From NCBI RefSeq assembly GCF_900111375.1, contig NZ_FOHB01000014.1, positions 1 through 64,000 on the forward strand: a stretch of DNA of 64,000 nucleotides, given 5' to 3'. Shown piece by piece: positions 1 to 8,070 of the stretch (positions are counted from its first letter, which is position 1; every line of letters starts with the position of its first letter). The position numbers were made by a program, and so were the translations under genes. A model generated the notes under the pieces. That model worked only from the letters and a program-made list of their open reading frames with translations. It was not told the origin of the DNA and ran no database searches. This DNA is from Pedococcus cremeus. Lineage in GTDB: Bacteria; Actinomycetota; Actinomycetes; Actinomycetales; Dermatophilaceae.

Positions 1-870
1 CACGTGCTGGAGGGGCTGATCGGGATGGCCGAGCAGCACGGCCCGTCCGGGTGCCGGCTGCTGCGCGACGGGCTGATCGCCAAGTACGGGCGCCAGGACG
101 TGCTCCAGGACCAGCAGAACATGGGCAAGTCCTTCATCCGCCTCTCCCAACCCAACGACACCGGCGCCAACACCTTCGAGTACCGGCTCACCCTCGACAT
201 CGAGGGCAAGGCCGTCCTCGAGGCCGCCCTCGGGCCGTTGTCCGCGCCGAAGCCGGTCGACGGCGAACGCGACCTCCGGTCCTCCGACCGGCGCCGCGGC
301 GACGCCCTGGTCACCCTGGTGCGCCGGGCGGTGGCGGCCGGGGACGAGGTCGGCAAGACCAACAAGACGACGCTGCTGCTGACCATGAGCTACGACGACC
401 TCAAGGACCGGCTCGGCGCCGCCACCACCCTCGGCGGGCTGGACGCCGGCACCCACCTCGCCCCCGAGACCGTGCGGCGGCTGTGCTGCGACGGCTCCGT
501 CATCCCGATCGTTCTGGGAGCCGACGGCGAGGTGATGGACTGGGGTCTGGAGAAACGGTTCTTCACCGACGCCCAGACCAAACGGCTCTGGCTCCGCGAC
601 GGCGGCTGCACCTACCCCGGCTGCGGGGCCCCACCACAATGGACGGACGCCCACCACCTCGTGCACTGGGCAGACCTCGGACCCTCAAATCTCGACAACG
701 GGGCGCTGCTCTGCGAGCGGCACCACACCATCGTGCACTCGAGGCGGTTGGCCGGCCGGGTCGTCAAGGGGTCCTTCGGAGAACGGGTCGAGTGGGACCT
801 CACCCGCGGCTCCTACGACGACCTCCTCGCCCGACGCGCCGCCAGCAACACCGCAACCGAACCAGCGTGA
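1..870 (+). CDS. HNH endonuclease-type DUF222 protein, 5' end outside window
   Basis: The reading frame is open to the first base, so the protein begins upstream and only about 289 C-terminal residues are seen. The visible part has the helical DUF222 (13E12-like) region followed by a C-terminal HNH nuclease module: a zinc-type CTYPGC pair, then TDAHHLVHW and CERHHTIVH, giving the usual Cys/His metal ligands and catalytic His. Such proteins are multi-copy in many actinobacteria and their biological role is poorly known; nuclease activity is inferred from the motif. Family assignment is firm, function is not. Confidence 0.85.
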   Translation, partial: HVLEGLIGMAEQHGPSGCRLLRDGLIAKYGRQDVLQDQQNMGKSFIRLSQPNDTGANTFEYRLTLDIEGKAVLEAALGPLSAPKPVDGERDLRSSDRRRGDALVTLVRRAVAAGDEVGKTNKTTLLLTMSYDDLKDRLGAATTLGGLDAGTHLAPETVRRLCCDGSVIPIVLGADGEVMDWGLEKRFFTDAQTKRLWLRDGGCTYPGCGAPPQWTDAHHLVHWADLGPSNLDNGALLCERHHTIVHSRRLAGRVVKGSFGERVEWDLTRGSYDDLLARRAASNTATEPA

Positions 871-882
871 CCCCGCCCCACA

Positions 883-903
883 CCCCGCCACCCGCCGGCG
901 GGG
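883..903 (+). terminator. hairpin after the HNH gene
   Basis: CCCCGCC (883-889) pairs with GGCGGGG (897-903) around a 7-base loop, 13 bases after the HNH stop codon. There is no T-run behind it, so it is only a weak terminator candidate. Confidence 0.35.
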
Positions 904-938
904 CCACAGGCATGCCCGGCGGCCGGGACCTCTTGCCT

Positions 939-1093
939 ATGCCCAGCACCCTCATCAAAGTCCGCAGGCGCAACACCCCGGAGGAGGAAGTCGCTTGACT
1001 GACGCCGTGGACGAGCGCCTCGTGGCCGCGTTCAAGATCCCTCGCGAGGACCGCTACATCCGACCCACCACATTCGAGCCGCACCGCAGGTGA
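939..1093 (+). pseudogene. frameshifted tautomerase-family remnant
   Basis: An ATG at 939 opens a frame beginning MPSTLIKVRRR and ending at TGA 996-998. The frame starting at base 995 continues with LTDAVDERLVAAFKIPRED and a degenerate FEPHR segment before stopping at 1091-1093. Joined, the two pieces resemble the N-terminal half of tautomerase-family proteins (about 130 residues, with a typical TDAV..ALV..F.IP.. pattern and an EPHR motif). One base is missing at the junction and the C-terminal half is gone, so this looks like a decayed gene. Identification is from memory of the family and is moderate. Confidence 0.5.
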
Positions 1094-1199
1094 TCGGGCT
1101 CGAGGACGGACAGGCCGACGCCTAGGCCTACCTAGTCCTGATGAGCGATGTTGCAGCTCTCGCCCGCCTCACACACTGAAATGAGTGGAGGTGGTCGTC

Positions 1200-1370
1200 A
1201 TGACCATGTGGTTGCTCATCCTGCTTGTCGTCGTCGTGGTGGCCGCGTTGGCGTGGCGATCCGAGCGCCGCAGCCGGAGGATCCATGGTTCGGGGTCCGG
1301 TTCTCGGGGCGTGGCAGAACGCGCGGAACGGGCTCGTACGTATGACGAGGGCAGGGGCGCATCGAACTGA
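1200..1370 (+). CDS. small single-pass membrane protein
   Basis: A 56-residue frame with a GGAGGTGG ribosome site ending about 5 bases before the ATG. Residues 4-19 form a very hydrophobic Leu/Val/Ala helix starting right after MTMW, followed by an Arg-rich segment (positive-inside) and a polar tail. It could be a membrane-anchored peptide with its tail in the cytoplasm. No family is recognised. An ATG 15 bases upstream is in frame, but the ribosome site favours 1200. The hydrophobic helix and ribosome site make it a plausible real gene. Confidence 0.5.
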   Translation: MTMWLLILLVVVVVAALAWRSERRSRRIHGSGSGSRGVAERAERARTYDEGRGASN

Positions 1371-1548
1371 GCTCGCCCTGCCTCGTCCACGGTCAACGCG
1401 TGTCGGCGAGGCGGCATTGACAGCTGGAGGTCCAGGGGTCAGCGGCGCTCGCCGGGGACATGGCAGCCGGTCCCATGTGGATGGCGCACCGTGTCGGCAG
1501 CCTGCTAACGTCCCGAGAATCGTGATCGACCAGCAGGAGGTGAGACCC

Positions 1549-1602
1549 ATGAACGCAGTATCCGGATTGGGTGCTCCCCGGCAGGACACGTCCCGCGACT
1601 GA
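1549..1602 (+). CDS. 17-residue peptide with near-perfect ribosome site
   Basis: ATG 1549 is preceded by AGGAGGTGA (1535-1543), the best Shine-Dalgarno match in this part of the window, yet the frame encodes only 17 residues and stops at 1600-1602. It lies 51 bases upstream of the patatin-like gene. It may be an upstream leader peptide for that gene or the stub of a lost gene. Composition (Gly, Arg, Asp, Ser) gives no functional hint. Confidence 0.3.
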   Translation: MNAVSGLGAPRQDTSRD

Positions 1603-1653
1603 GCTGGTCGCGACTGGGAGCGCCGGAAAGGCAACTCGCGAAAGGCGACTTCC

Positions 1654-2586
1654 ATGAACACCTCACCTTCTTCAACTCCGCGCCAGGACGCCCTGTCGGA
1701 CGGACGAGCCCTGGTCCTCGCCGGCGGCGGAGCGGCGGGCAACGCCTGGGAGCTCGGTCTCATCGCCGGCCTGTCCGACGCCGGCGTCGATGTGACGGAG
1801 GCCGACCTCATCATCGGCACGTCGGCAGGATCGACGGTGGCCGCCCAGGTGACCAGCGGGACACGCCCGGCCGACCTGTATGCCGCGGTCCTGGCCGAGT
1901 GGCCCCGGCCTCGTAATGGCGGCGCCGGCGGCACCGGACCGGACCGGGGACCCGCCGCCCATGTCTCGGGGCCGAGCTACCTGGAGTGGTCGAACGCCAT
2001 CATCGGAGCTGCTGAGAGCGCGTCCGACATGCGCCGCAGGATGGGCGCTGCGGCGCTCGAGCTGGATGTGTCCGACGGTGCCAGCCAGACGCGCTGGCGC
2101 GAGGTCGTCGCGGCTCGGCTTCCCAGTCACCACTGGCCGCGGCAGCACCTGCTGATCACGGCCGTCGATGCCTGCACGGGGGAACCGGTCGTGTTCGATC
2201 GCAACAGCGGAGTTGACCTGGTGGACGCCGTCGCCGCCAGCACCTCGGCGATGACGCCCTACCGCATCGGCGAGGACCGGTACCTCAACGGCGGCTACCG
2301 ACGCAGCGAGAACGCCGATCTGGCGGCCGGGTGCGGGCGGGTGCTCGTGCTGTCACCGTTCGGCGGCAGGACGCGTATGCCGCTGGAGTGGGGCATGGAC
2401 CTGGCAACCCAGGTCGACGAGCTGCGCGCAGGCGGCAGCAGGGTGGAGACGGTGTTCCCGGACGGCGGCGCTGGTGATGTCTTCGACGCCGATGCACTGG
2501 ATCCATCGACCCGTCCGCAGGCAGCGCGAGGAGGGTACGACCAGGGTCGAGGCCTCGCGGAGCTGGTCGCCGGAGTCTGGTGCTGA
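1654..2586 (+). CDS. patatin-like phospholipase family protein
   Basis: A 310-residue patatin-fold serine hydrolase, a family that acts as lipid acyl hydrolases. The oxyanion-hole glycines LAGGGAAGNAWE lie near residue 24 and the nucleophile elbow GTSAGS puts the serine at residue 57. The catalytic dyad aspartate normally sits in a DGG/DGA motif; here residues 212-214 read NGG (codon AAC at 2287), followed by the usual Y-R-x-x-ENADLA context. If real, this Asp-to-Asn change would probably cripple hydrolysis. There is no signal peptide, so it should act in the cytoplasm. Start chosen at the ATG after a weak AAAGG site. The gene stands alone. Confidence 0.85.
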   Translation: MNTSPSSTPRQDALSDGRALVLAGGGAAGNAWELGLIAGLSDAGVDVTEADLIIGTSAGSTVAAQVTSGTRPADLYAAVLAEWPRPRNGGAGGTGPDRGPAAHVSGPSYLEWSNAIIGAAESASDMRRRMGAAALELDVSDGASQTRWREVVAARLPSHHWPRQHLLITAVDACTGEPVVFDRNSGVDLVDAVAASTSAMTPYRIGEDRYLNGGYRRSENADLAAGCGRVLVLSPFGGRTRMPLEWGMDLATQVDELRAGGSRVETVFPDGGAGDVFDADALDPSTRPQAARGGYDQGRGLAELVAGVWC

Positions 2587-2763
2587 CGTCGCCGTGCAGT
2601 AGCAGCTGACAGGGTGGCGTCGCGGTCATCCTCACCGATGGCGCAGCCCTCACCCGTGGCAGAGCGCAGGCTCGTGGGGAGCAACGATGAGTTCCGGGTC
2701 GCGCGGTGGTCAAAGCCAGCAGGACCGCTGGCAGACCGACGTGTTCGTACCCGAGGGAGACCC

Positions 2764-3324
2764 ATGGCACAGCTCATCTACTCGATGATCACCTCACTCG
2801 ACGGCTACGCCGAGGCGGCGGAGGGCGACCTCGGCTTCGGGGGCGCCGACGACGAGGAGGTGCACACCTTCATCAACGACCTCTACCGCCCCGTCGGCAC
2901 GTACCTCTACGGCCGACGGATGTACGAGACGATGGTCTTCTGGGAGACCGCGCACGCGCTGCCCGACGTGCCGCCGTTCATCGCGCAGTACGCGCGCGAC
3001 TGGCAGGCCGCCGAGAAGGTCGTCTACTCCACGACGCTGGAGTCGGCGTCCAGCGCGAGGACCAGGATCGAGCGGACGTTCGACCCTGACGCGGTGAGCA
3101 AGCTCAAGGCCGAGGCCGACCACGACCTCACCATCGACGGCCCGAACCTCGCTGCGCAGGCGATCGCGGCCGGCCTGGTGGACGAGTACCACCTGTTCCT
3201 CACCACCAGCGTGGTCGGCGGTGGCAAGCGGTTCTTCCCCGAGGGCGTGCGCCTCGAGCTCGAGCTGGTCGAAGAACGTGCCTTCGACAGCGGACTCATC
3301 TTCGCGCGCTACCGGACCCGCTGA
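2764..3324 (+). CDS. dihydrofolate reductase-like (RibD C-terminal) protein
   Basis: A 186-residue member of the RibD C-terminal / DHFR superfamily. It has the N-terminal strand and loop typical of the actinobacterial 'dihydrofolate reductase family' proteins (MITSLDGYAE), a mid-protein LYGRRMYETM helix, and the C-terminal LVDEYHLFLTTSVVGGGKRFF segment with the glycine-rich cofactor loop. These proteins are predicted NADPH-dependent reductases of unknown substrate and are not the essential folate enzyme. The start at 2764 has GAGGGAGA just upstream. A related but frameshifted gene lies at 53708-54269. Confidence 0.85.
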   Translation: MAQLIYSMITSLDGYAEAAEGDLGFGGADDEEVHTFINDLYRPVGTYLYGRRMYETMVFWETAHALPDVPPFIAQYARDWQAAEKVVYSTTLESASSARTRIERTFDPDAVSKLKAEADHDLTIDGPNLAAQAIAAGLVDEYHLFLTTSVVGGGKRFFPEGVRLELELVEERAFDSGLIFARYRTR

Positions 3325-3356
3325 GCCGCGCCGGGTGGTGACGGTGCCGGCGGCCG

Positions 3357-3415
3357 GGCCGGAGCGGATCAAGCCGCGGGCCGCAGCGGATCAGGCTGCG
3401 GGCCGGAGCGGATGC
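3357..3415. repeat. 22-bp tandem repeat, about 2.7 copies
   Basis: Copies at 3357-3378 and 3379-3400 and a partial third from 3401 share GGCCGGAGCGGATCA with a few changes. They sit between the convergent DHFR-like gene and rarD. No function is evident. Confidence 0.7.
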
Positions 3416-3422
3416 CGAGGGC

Positions 3423-4364
3423 CTAGGGAGCCGGCTCCTCGATGACCGGGCTGGCGAACCGGCGGCGCCGGCTCGGGTGGTTGGCAACCATGTCGACCGA
3501 CAGCATGAGCAGGGCGACCCACACGATCGCGAAGCCGAGCCAGCGCTCCGTCGACATGTGCTCGCCGAGCAGCACCACGCCGCAGATCAGCTGGAGGATC
3601 GGCGTGATGAACTGCAGCAGCCCCACGGTGGTCAGCGGGATGCGACGAGCCGCGGCGGCGAACAGGAGCAGGGGCACCGCTGTGACGACTCCGGAGAGCA
3701 GCAGCAGCAGCGGGTGCAGGGGAGCGTCCTCGCTGAAGGTGGTCCCGCCGGTGATGCTCAGCCAGAGCAGCACTCCGACGGCAACGGGGAAGAGCACCGC
3801 CGTCTCGGCGGCGAGCGAGTGCATCGCCTCCAGGCTGGTGCCGACCTTCTTCTTCACCAGGCCGTAGCCGGCGAAGGTGAAGGCCAGGCTCAGCGCGATG
3901 AGCGGGAACTGGCCACCGGCCACGCTGAGGTAGACACCGGCCGCGGCACCGATCGCCACGGCTGCCCACTGCAGCGGTCGCAGGCGCTCGCGGAGCACGA
4001 GCACCCCGAGCGCCACGGTGACGATGGGGTTGAGGAAGTAGCCGAGCGCCGCCTCGGTGGTGCGGCTGCTGATCACCGCGAACACGTAGATGACCCAGTT
4101 GCCGGCGATGAGCAGCGCTGCGACCGTCACGCCTGCCGCCAGGCGGGGCCGGGCCACGAGCTGCCGCGCCCACGTGAAGTCGCGACGGATGCCCAGGACC
4201 GCCAGGCACAGCACCAGCGTCCACACGATGCGGTGGGCCAGGATCTCCCAGGCGCCCGAGGGCTTCAGGGCGTGGAAGTAGAGCGGGAAGACGCCCCAGA
4301 TGGCGTAGGCGAGGAAACCGTAGGTGGTGCCGCGCCGGACCTCGTTCTGGTCAGCCGGGCTCAC
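3423..4364 (-). CDS. rarD: RarD-type EamA family permease
   Basis: A 313-residue integral membrane protein of the drug/metabolite transporter superfamily. It opens with the RarD signature G..YGFLAYAIWGVFPLYF and shows about ten hydrophobic helices in two EamA halves, including the internal NWVIYVFAV and FLNPIVTVALG motifs (the latter typical of RarD). The substrate is unknown; the E. coli relative was named for chloramphenicol sensitivity. It starts with GTG at 4364 and lies 72 bases downstream of korB on the same strand, so it may be co-transcribed, but a functional link is not evident. Confidence 0.88.
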   Translation of the reverse strand: MSPADQNEVRRGTTYGFLAYAIWGVFPLYFHALKPSGAWEILAHRIVWTLVLCLAVLGIRRDFTWARQLVARPRLAAGVTVAALLIAGNWVIYVFAVISSRTTEAALGYFLNPIVTVALGVLVLRERLRPLQWAAVAIGAAAGVYLSVAGGQFPLIALSLAFTFAGYGLVKKKVGTSLEAMHSLAAETAVLFPVAVGVLLWLSITGGTTFSEDAPLHPLLLLLSGVVTAVPLLLFAAAARRIPLTTVGLLQFITPILQLICGVVLLGEHMSTERWLGFAIVWVALLMLSVDMVANHPSRRRRFASPVIEEPAP

Positions 4365-4436
4365 CGGCCGGCGTCCGCGCTGGTCCGCACGTCCGAGCTG
4401 GTCAGACGCAGGTTCGCGCTCACCGGCATACCGCTG

Positions 4437-5534
4437 TCACGCGACGGTCCAGGTGTCTCGACCGTGGATGAGCCTCTCGAGGTCGGCGTCCGTCGCCGGC
4501 CCGCCGCCCTTCTCGACGGCGGAGTCGACCTGGGCGCGCACGAGGTCGTCGTAGGTCGGCCGGGCGACGCTGCGGAAGACCCCCATCGGCACGTGCGTCA
4601 TGTCCGGGGTGTCCAGCCGCGAGATGGCGAACGCCTGCGCCGGGTCGTCGGCACCCACCTGGTGCACCACGACGCCGTCGTCAGCAGCCTCGCCCTCGGG
4701 CACGAACCGCAGCCCCGCCTTCGTGCGGACCAGCACCTGCCGGTCGTCCTCCGCACCGAGCCGCACCGGCTCACCGTCGACGAGGTGCACGAGGCGCGCC
4801 TGCTGCTGCTCGCGGTCCTTGATGAGGTCGAAGGCGCCGTCGTTGAAGATCGGGCAGTTCTGGTAGATCTCCACCAGGGCGGTACCGCGGTGCTCTGCGG
4901 CCTGGCGCAGCACCTCGGTGAGGTGCTTGCGGTCGGAGTCCATGGTCCGGGCCACGAAGGTCGCCTCGGCACCGAGGGCCAGCGAGACCGGGTTGAACGG
5001 CTGGTCGACCGAGCCGAGGGGGGTCGACTTGGTGACCGCCCCGACGTGCGAGGTGGGGGAGTACTGGCCCTTGGTCAGCCCGTAGATCTGGTTGTTGAAC
5101 AGCAGGATCTTCAGGTTCACGTTCCGGCGCAGCGCGTGGATGAGGTGGTTGCCGCCGATCGACAGCGCGTCGCCGTCGCCGGTGACGACCCAGACCGACA
5201 GGTCCTCGCGGCTGGTGGCCAGGCCTGTGGCGATCGCGGGGGCGCGGCCGTGGATGGAGTGCATCCCGTAGGTGTCGAGGTAGTACGGGAACCGGCTCGA
5301 GCAGCCGATGCCGGAGACGAAGACGATGTTCTCCCGCTTGAGGCCCAGCTCGGGGAGGAAGCCCTGCACCGCGGCGAGGATGGCGTAGTCACCGCAGCCG
5401 GGGCACCAGCGCACCTCCTGGTCGGAGGTGAAGTCCCGCTTGGTGAGCGTGTCGGCGTCCTCGGGGAGGCGCGGAACGGACGCGGTGCCCGCACGAGGCG
5501 AGCTGCCCGGCATACCGAGCTCGGTGGTGGTCAT
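4437..5534 (-). CDS. korB: 2-oxoacid:ferredoxin oxidoreductase, beta (TPP) subunit
   Basis: A 365-residue thiamine-pyrophosphate-binding subunit. It carries the CPGCGDY cysteine motif near residue 40, the GIGCSSRFPYYLDTYGMHSIHGR segment and the TPP/Mg motif GDGDALSIGGNH with NNQIYGLTKGQ. With KorA it oxidatively decarboxylates 2-oxoglutarate (or pyruvate) to the acyl-CoA and reduces ferredoxin. The start overlaps the korA stop by four bases (ATGA), so the two are translationally coupled. Subunit lengths match actinobacterial KorAB, used as an alternative to 2-oxoglutarate dehydrogenase; substrate choice between 2-oxoglutarate and pyruvate is inferred. Confidence 0.9.
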   Translation of the reverse strand: MTTTELGMPGSSPRAGTASVPRLPEDADTLTKRDFTSDQEVRWCPGCGDYAILAAVQGFLPELGLKRENIVFVSGIGCSSRFPYYLDTYGMHSIHGRAPAIATGLATSREDLSVWVVTGDGDALSIGGNHLIHALRRNVNLKILLFNNQIYGLTKGQYSPTSHVGAVTKSTPLGSVDQPFNPVSLALGAEATFVARTMDSDRKHLTEVLRQAAEHRGTALVEIYQNCPIFNDGAFDLIKDREQQQARLVHLVDGEPVRLGAEDDRQVLVRTKAGLRFVPEGEAADDGVVVHQVGADDPAQAFAISRLDTPDMTHVPMGVFRSVARPTYDDLVRAQVDSAVEKGGGPATDADLERLIHGRDTWTVA

Positions 5535-7417
5535 GCGGTTCCTCCGTTGTCGGACACCGTCTGGGCGCCGACGATGGCGTCGGCGAGCTCGACGGTGGTG
5601 AAGGGCAGCCCGCGCACCTGCGTGAACGACTGCACGTCCACGAGGTACTTCGCGCGGAGCAGCATCGCGAGCTGGCCCATGTTCATCTCGGGGACGAGGA
5701 CGGTGCGGTAGCGCCGCAGCACCTCGCCGGTGTTCGCGGGGAACGGGTTCAGGTGCCGCAGGTGCGCCCGGGCGACCTTGGCGCCGGTGTTGCGCACGTT
5801 GCGGACGGCGGCCGCGATGGGGCCGTAGGTGGAGCCCCAGCCGAGCACCAGCACCTCGGCCTCGCCGCTGGGGTCGTCGACCTCGAGGTCACCCATGGTG
5901 TCGGCGATGCCCGCCACCTTGCCGGCGCGCAGCCGCGTCATGCGGTCGTGGTTGTCGGGGTCGTAGGAGATGTTGCCGGTGACGTCGGCCTTCTCGATGC
6001 CACCGACGCGGTGCTCGAGGCCCGGCGTGCCGGGGACCGCCCATGGCCGGGCGAGCGTGGTCTCGTCGCGCAGGTACGGGTGGAAGACCGGCTGGCCCTT
6101 GGCGTCGACGCCGTTGGGCTCGGTGGCGAACTCGACCCGCAGGTCGGGCAGGTCCTTCACCGAGGGCAGCCGCCACGGCTCGGAGCCGTTGGCGAGGTAG
6201 CCGTCGGAGAGCAGGAAGACCGGGGTGCGGTAGGTGGTGGCGATGCGCACCGCCTCCATGGCGGCGTCGAAGCAGTCGGCCGGCGAGCTCGGGGCGACGA
6301 TCGGCACCGGCGACTCGCCGTTGCGGCCGAACATCGCCTGCAGCAGGTCGGACTGCTCCGTCTTGGTCGGCAGGCCGGTGGACGGGCCGCCGCGCTGCAC
6401 GTCGACGATCACCAGCGGCAGCTCGAGCGAGACCGCCAGGCCGATGGTCTCCGACTTCAGGGCGACGCCGGGGCCCGACGTGGTCGTCACGCCGATCGCG
6501 CCGCCGAAGCTCGCACCGAGGGCGGCACCGATGCCGGCGATCTCGTCCTCGCACTGCATGGTCGTCACGCCGTAGCGCTTGAGGCCCGACAGCGTGTGGA
6601 GGATGTCGGAGGCCGGCGTGATCGGGTAGGAGCCGAGCACCAGCGGGAGCCGCGCGCGGTGGGCGGCGGTGACCAGCCCGTACGCCAGCGCGATGTTGCC
6701 GGTGACGTTGCGGTAGGTGCCCGAGGGCATCTTCGCGGGCGCGATCTCGTAGGAGACCGAGAACGCCTCGGTCGTCTCGCCATAGTTGAGGCCGGCGCGC
6801 AGGGCGGCCAGGTTGGCCTCGAGGATGTCGGGCCGCGAGGCGAACTTGTTCTTCAGGAACAGCTCCGTGCCCGTGGTCGGCCGGTGGTACATCCAGGAGA
6901 GCAGGCCGAGGGCGAACATGTTCTTCGCCCGCTCCTTGTCCTTGCGCGAGAGGGTGTTGAAGCCGGCCAGCGCCTCGACGGTGATGGACGTCAGGGCCAC
7001 GGGGTGCACCTGCCACGAGTCGAGGGAGCCGTCCTCGAGCGGGTTCTCGGCGTAGCCCACCTTGGCGAGGTTGCGCTTGGTGAACTCGTCGATGTTGACG
7101 ATGACCGTCGCGCCGCGGGGCAGGTCGCGCAGGTTGGCCTTGAGGGCCGCCGGGTTCATCGCCACGAGCACGTCGGGGGCGTCACCCGGGGTGAGCACGT
7201 CGTGGTCGGCGAAGTGCAGCTGGAAGGAGCTGACGCCCGGCAGGGTGCCCTGCGGCGCCCGGATCTCTGCCGGGAAGTTGGGCAGCGTCGACAGGTCGTT
7301 GCCGAGCGCTGCCGTCTCGGACGTGAAGCGGTCACCGGTCAGCTGCATGCCGTCACCGGAGTCCCCAGCAAAGCGGATGACCACACGGTCGAGCTGCTGG
7401 ACGGACTTGCTGCTCAT
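5531..7417 (-). CDS. korA: 2-oxoacid:ferredoxin oxidoreductase, fused gamma/alpha subunit
   Basis: A 628-residue protein in the two-domain order of KorA. An N-terminal gamma domain has FAGDSGDGMQLTG at its start; from about residue 220 comes the pyrimidine-binding alpha domain with YPITPASDILH, EDEIAGIGAALGASFGG and VQRGGPSTGLPTKTEQ. The ATG at 7417 is chosen because a GGGGA ribosome site lies just before it and homologues begin at this point; the frame extends 46 residues further upstream without homology. It is transcribed away from nuoA. The ferredoxin it reduces could feed the neighbouring NADH-module-less complex I (inference). Confidence 0.9.
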   Translation of the reverse strand: MSSKSVQQLDRVVIRFAGDSGDGMQLTGDRFTSETAALGNDLSTLPNFPAEIRAPQGTLPGVSSFQLHFADHDVLTPGDAPDVLVAMNPAALKANLRDLPRGATVIVNIDEFTKRNLAKVGYAENPLEDGSLDSWQVHPVALTSITVEALAGFNTLSRKDKERAKNMFALGLLSWMYHRPTTGTELFLKNKFASRPDILEANLAALRAGLNYGETTEAFSVSYEIAPAKMPSGTYRNVTGNIALAYGLVTAAHRARLPLVLGSYPITPASDILHTLSGLKRYGVTTMQCEDEIAGIGAALGASFGGAIGVTTTSGPGVALKSETIGLAVSLELPLVIVDVQRGGPSTGLPTKTEQSDLLQAMFGRNGESPVPIVAPSSPADCFDAAMEAVRIATTYRTPVFLLSDGYLANGSEPWRLPSVKDLPDLRVEFATEPNGVDAKGQPVFHPYLRDETTLARPWAVPGTPGLEHRVGGIEKADVTGNISYDPDNHDRMTRLRAGKVAGIADTMGDLEVDDPSGEAEVLVLGWGSTYGPIAAAVRNVRNTGAKVARAHLRHLNPFPANTGEVLRRYRTVLVPEMNMGQLAMLLRAKYLVDVQSFTQVRGLPFTTVELADAIVGAQTVSDNGGTA

Positions 7418-7710
7418 CTGTTCCCCGCCACCTGTTCCTCGGCAGTTTCGTGTCTCGTCGGCGGCTGCCCACGGCGTTTCTTCCATGGTAAGTCCGGCCT
7501 TACCTGCGGTGTTTCCGGACCCGCATTTCGGACGACCCCGGCCTCGGGCGTCCACCCGACCTCCTCTCAGCCTTACCCTCCGACGCCCGACGTATGCCGC
7601 GTCCGCGCCGCGGTATGTCGCATGCGGCCACGTGGGCGTTCCGGGTCCGGGTCGCCGCTGCCGCGGCGACCTCCCGCCACGTCCCGGCGCAGGTCGCTAG
7701 GCTGCCAAGG
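7418..7710. other. divergent korA / nuoA intergenic region
   Basis: This 293-base non-coding spacer must hold the promoters for korAB (leftward) and the nuo operon (rightward). It contains an 18-bp inverted repeat close to korA, a copy of the recurrent GTATGCCG motif at 7592-7599, and a TAGGCT hexamer placed for a leaderless nuoA transcript. No other gene is supported. Confidence 0.7.
7487..7504. promoter_or_regulatory. inverted repeat upstream of korA, candidate operator
   Basis: GGTAAGTCCGGCCTTACC is palindromic at 16 of 18 positions and lies 70-87 bases upstream of the korA start. Size and symmetry suit a dimeric repressor or activator; I cannot name the regulator. Confidence 0.4.
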
Positions 7711-7711
7711 G
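7698..7711 (+). promoter_or_regulatory. -10 element for a leaderless nuoA transcript
   Basis: TAGGCT at 7698-7703 ends 7 bases before the GTG start at 7711. In actinobacteria a TANNNT hexamer at this distance places transcription initiation on or next to the start codon. The same geometry precedes 51665 and 18083. Confidence 0.45.
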
Positions 7712-8070
7712 TGTCGCCCTATGTCGTCGTCGCAGCGGTGGTCCTGGTCGGGCTGCTGCTCTTCGTGGCGGCGATGGGCGCCCGGGCACTGCTGGCACCG
7801 AAGGCCCCGACCCGGGCGAAGCTGACCACCTACGAGTCCGGTGTCGACCCGGTGGGCCAGGGCTGGGCGCAGACCCAGATCCGCTACTTCGTCTACGCCT
7901 TCCTCTACGTCATCTTCGCCGTCGACGCGGTCTACCTCTTCCCGTGGGCGCTGGTGATCCGCTCCACCGGCCTGGGCGCTGCCTCGCTGGTCGAGATCGG
8001 TGTGTTCATCGGCATCCTGCTCATCGGCCTGGCCCACGCGGCCCGGCGCGGCCTGCTGCGGTGGTTCTGA
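7711..8070 (+). CDS. nuoA: NADH-quinone oxidoreductase subunit A
   Basis: A 119-residue membrane subunit of complex I with three hydrophobic helices and the family motif Y-E-S-G-V-D-P-x-G between helices 1 and 2, followed by the [23 protein letters not shown] signature region. The GTG at 7711 gives the normal family length; the frame extends further upstream but without homology. First gene of a ten-gene operon in which almost every stop overlaps the next start. The NuoA loop contributes to the quinone-site region together with NuoH and, normally, NuoD, which is absent here. Confidence 0.93.
   Translation: MSPYVVVAAVVLVGLLLFVAAMGARALLAPKAPTRAKLTTYESGVDPVGQGWAQTQIRYFVYAFLYVIFAVDAVYLFPWALVIRSTGLGAASLVEIGVFIGILLIGLAHAARRGLLRWF

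Noticed and set aside
1-870. HNH/DUF222 gene as part of a mobile element or homing endonuclease
   Set aside because: No inverted or direct repeats, integrase, transposase or intron structure is visible nearby; DUF222 proteins are common chromosomal genes in actinobacteria.
3357-3415. 22-bp repeats as a CRISPR or origin iteron
   Set aside because: The copies are directly adjacent without spacers and decay in the third copy; a simple slippage repeat is enough.
3477-5711. Very long open frame antisense to rarD and korB (and similar long frames antisense to korA, coxL, the carboxylase and others)
   Set aside because: In DNA of this G+C content stop codons are rare in all frames. These frames are Arg/Gly/Ala/His-rich without domains, and the opposite strand carries a clear family member with proper third-position G/C bias.
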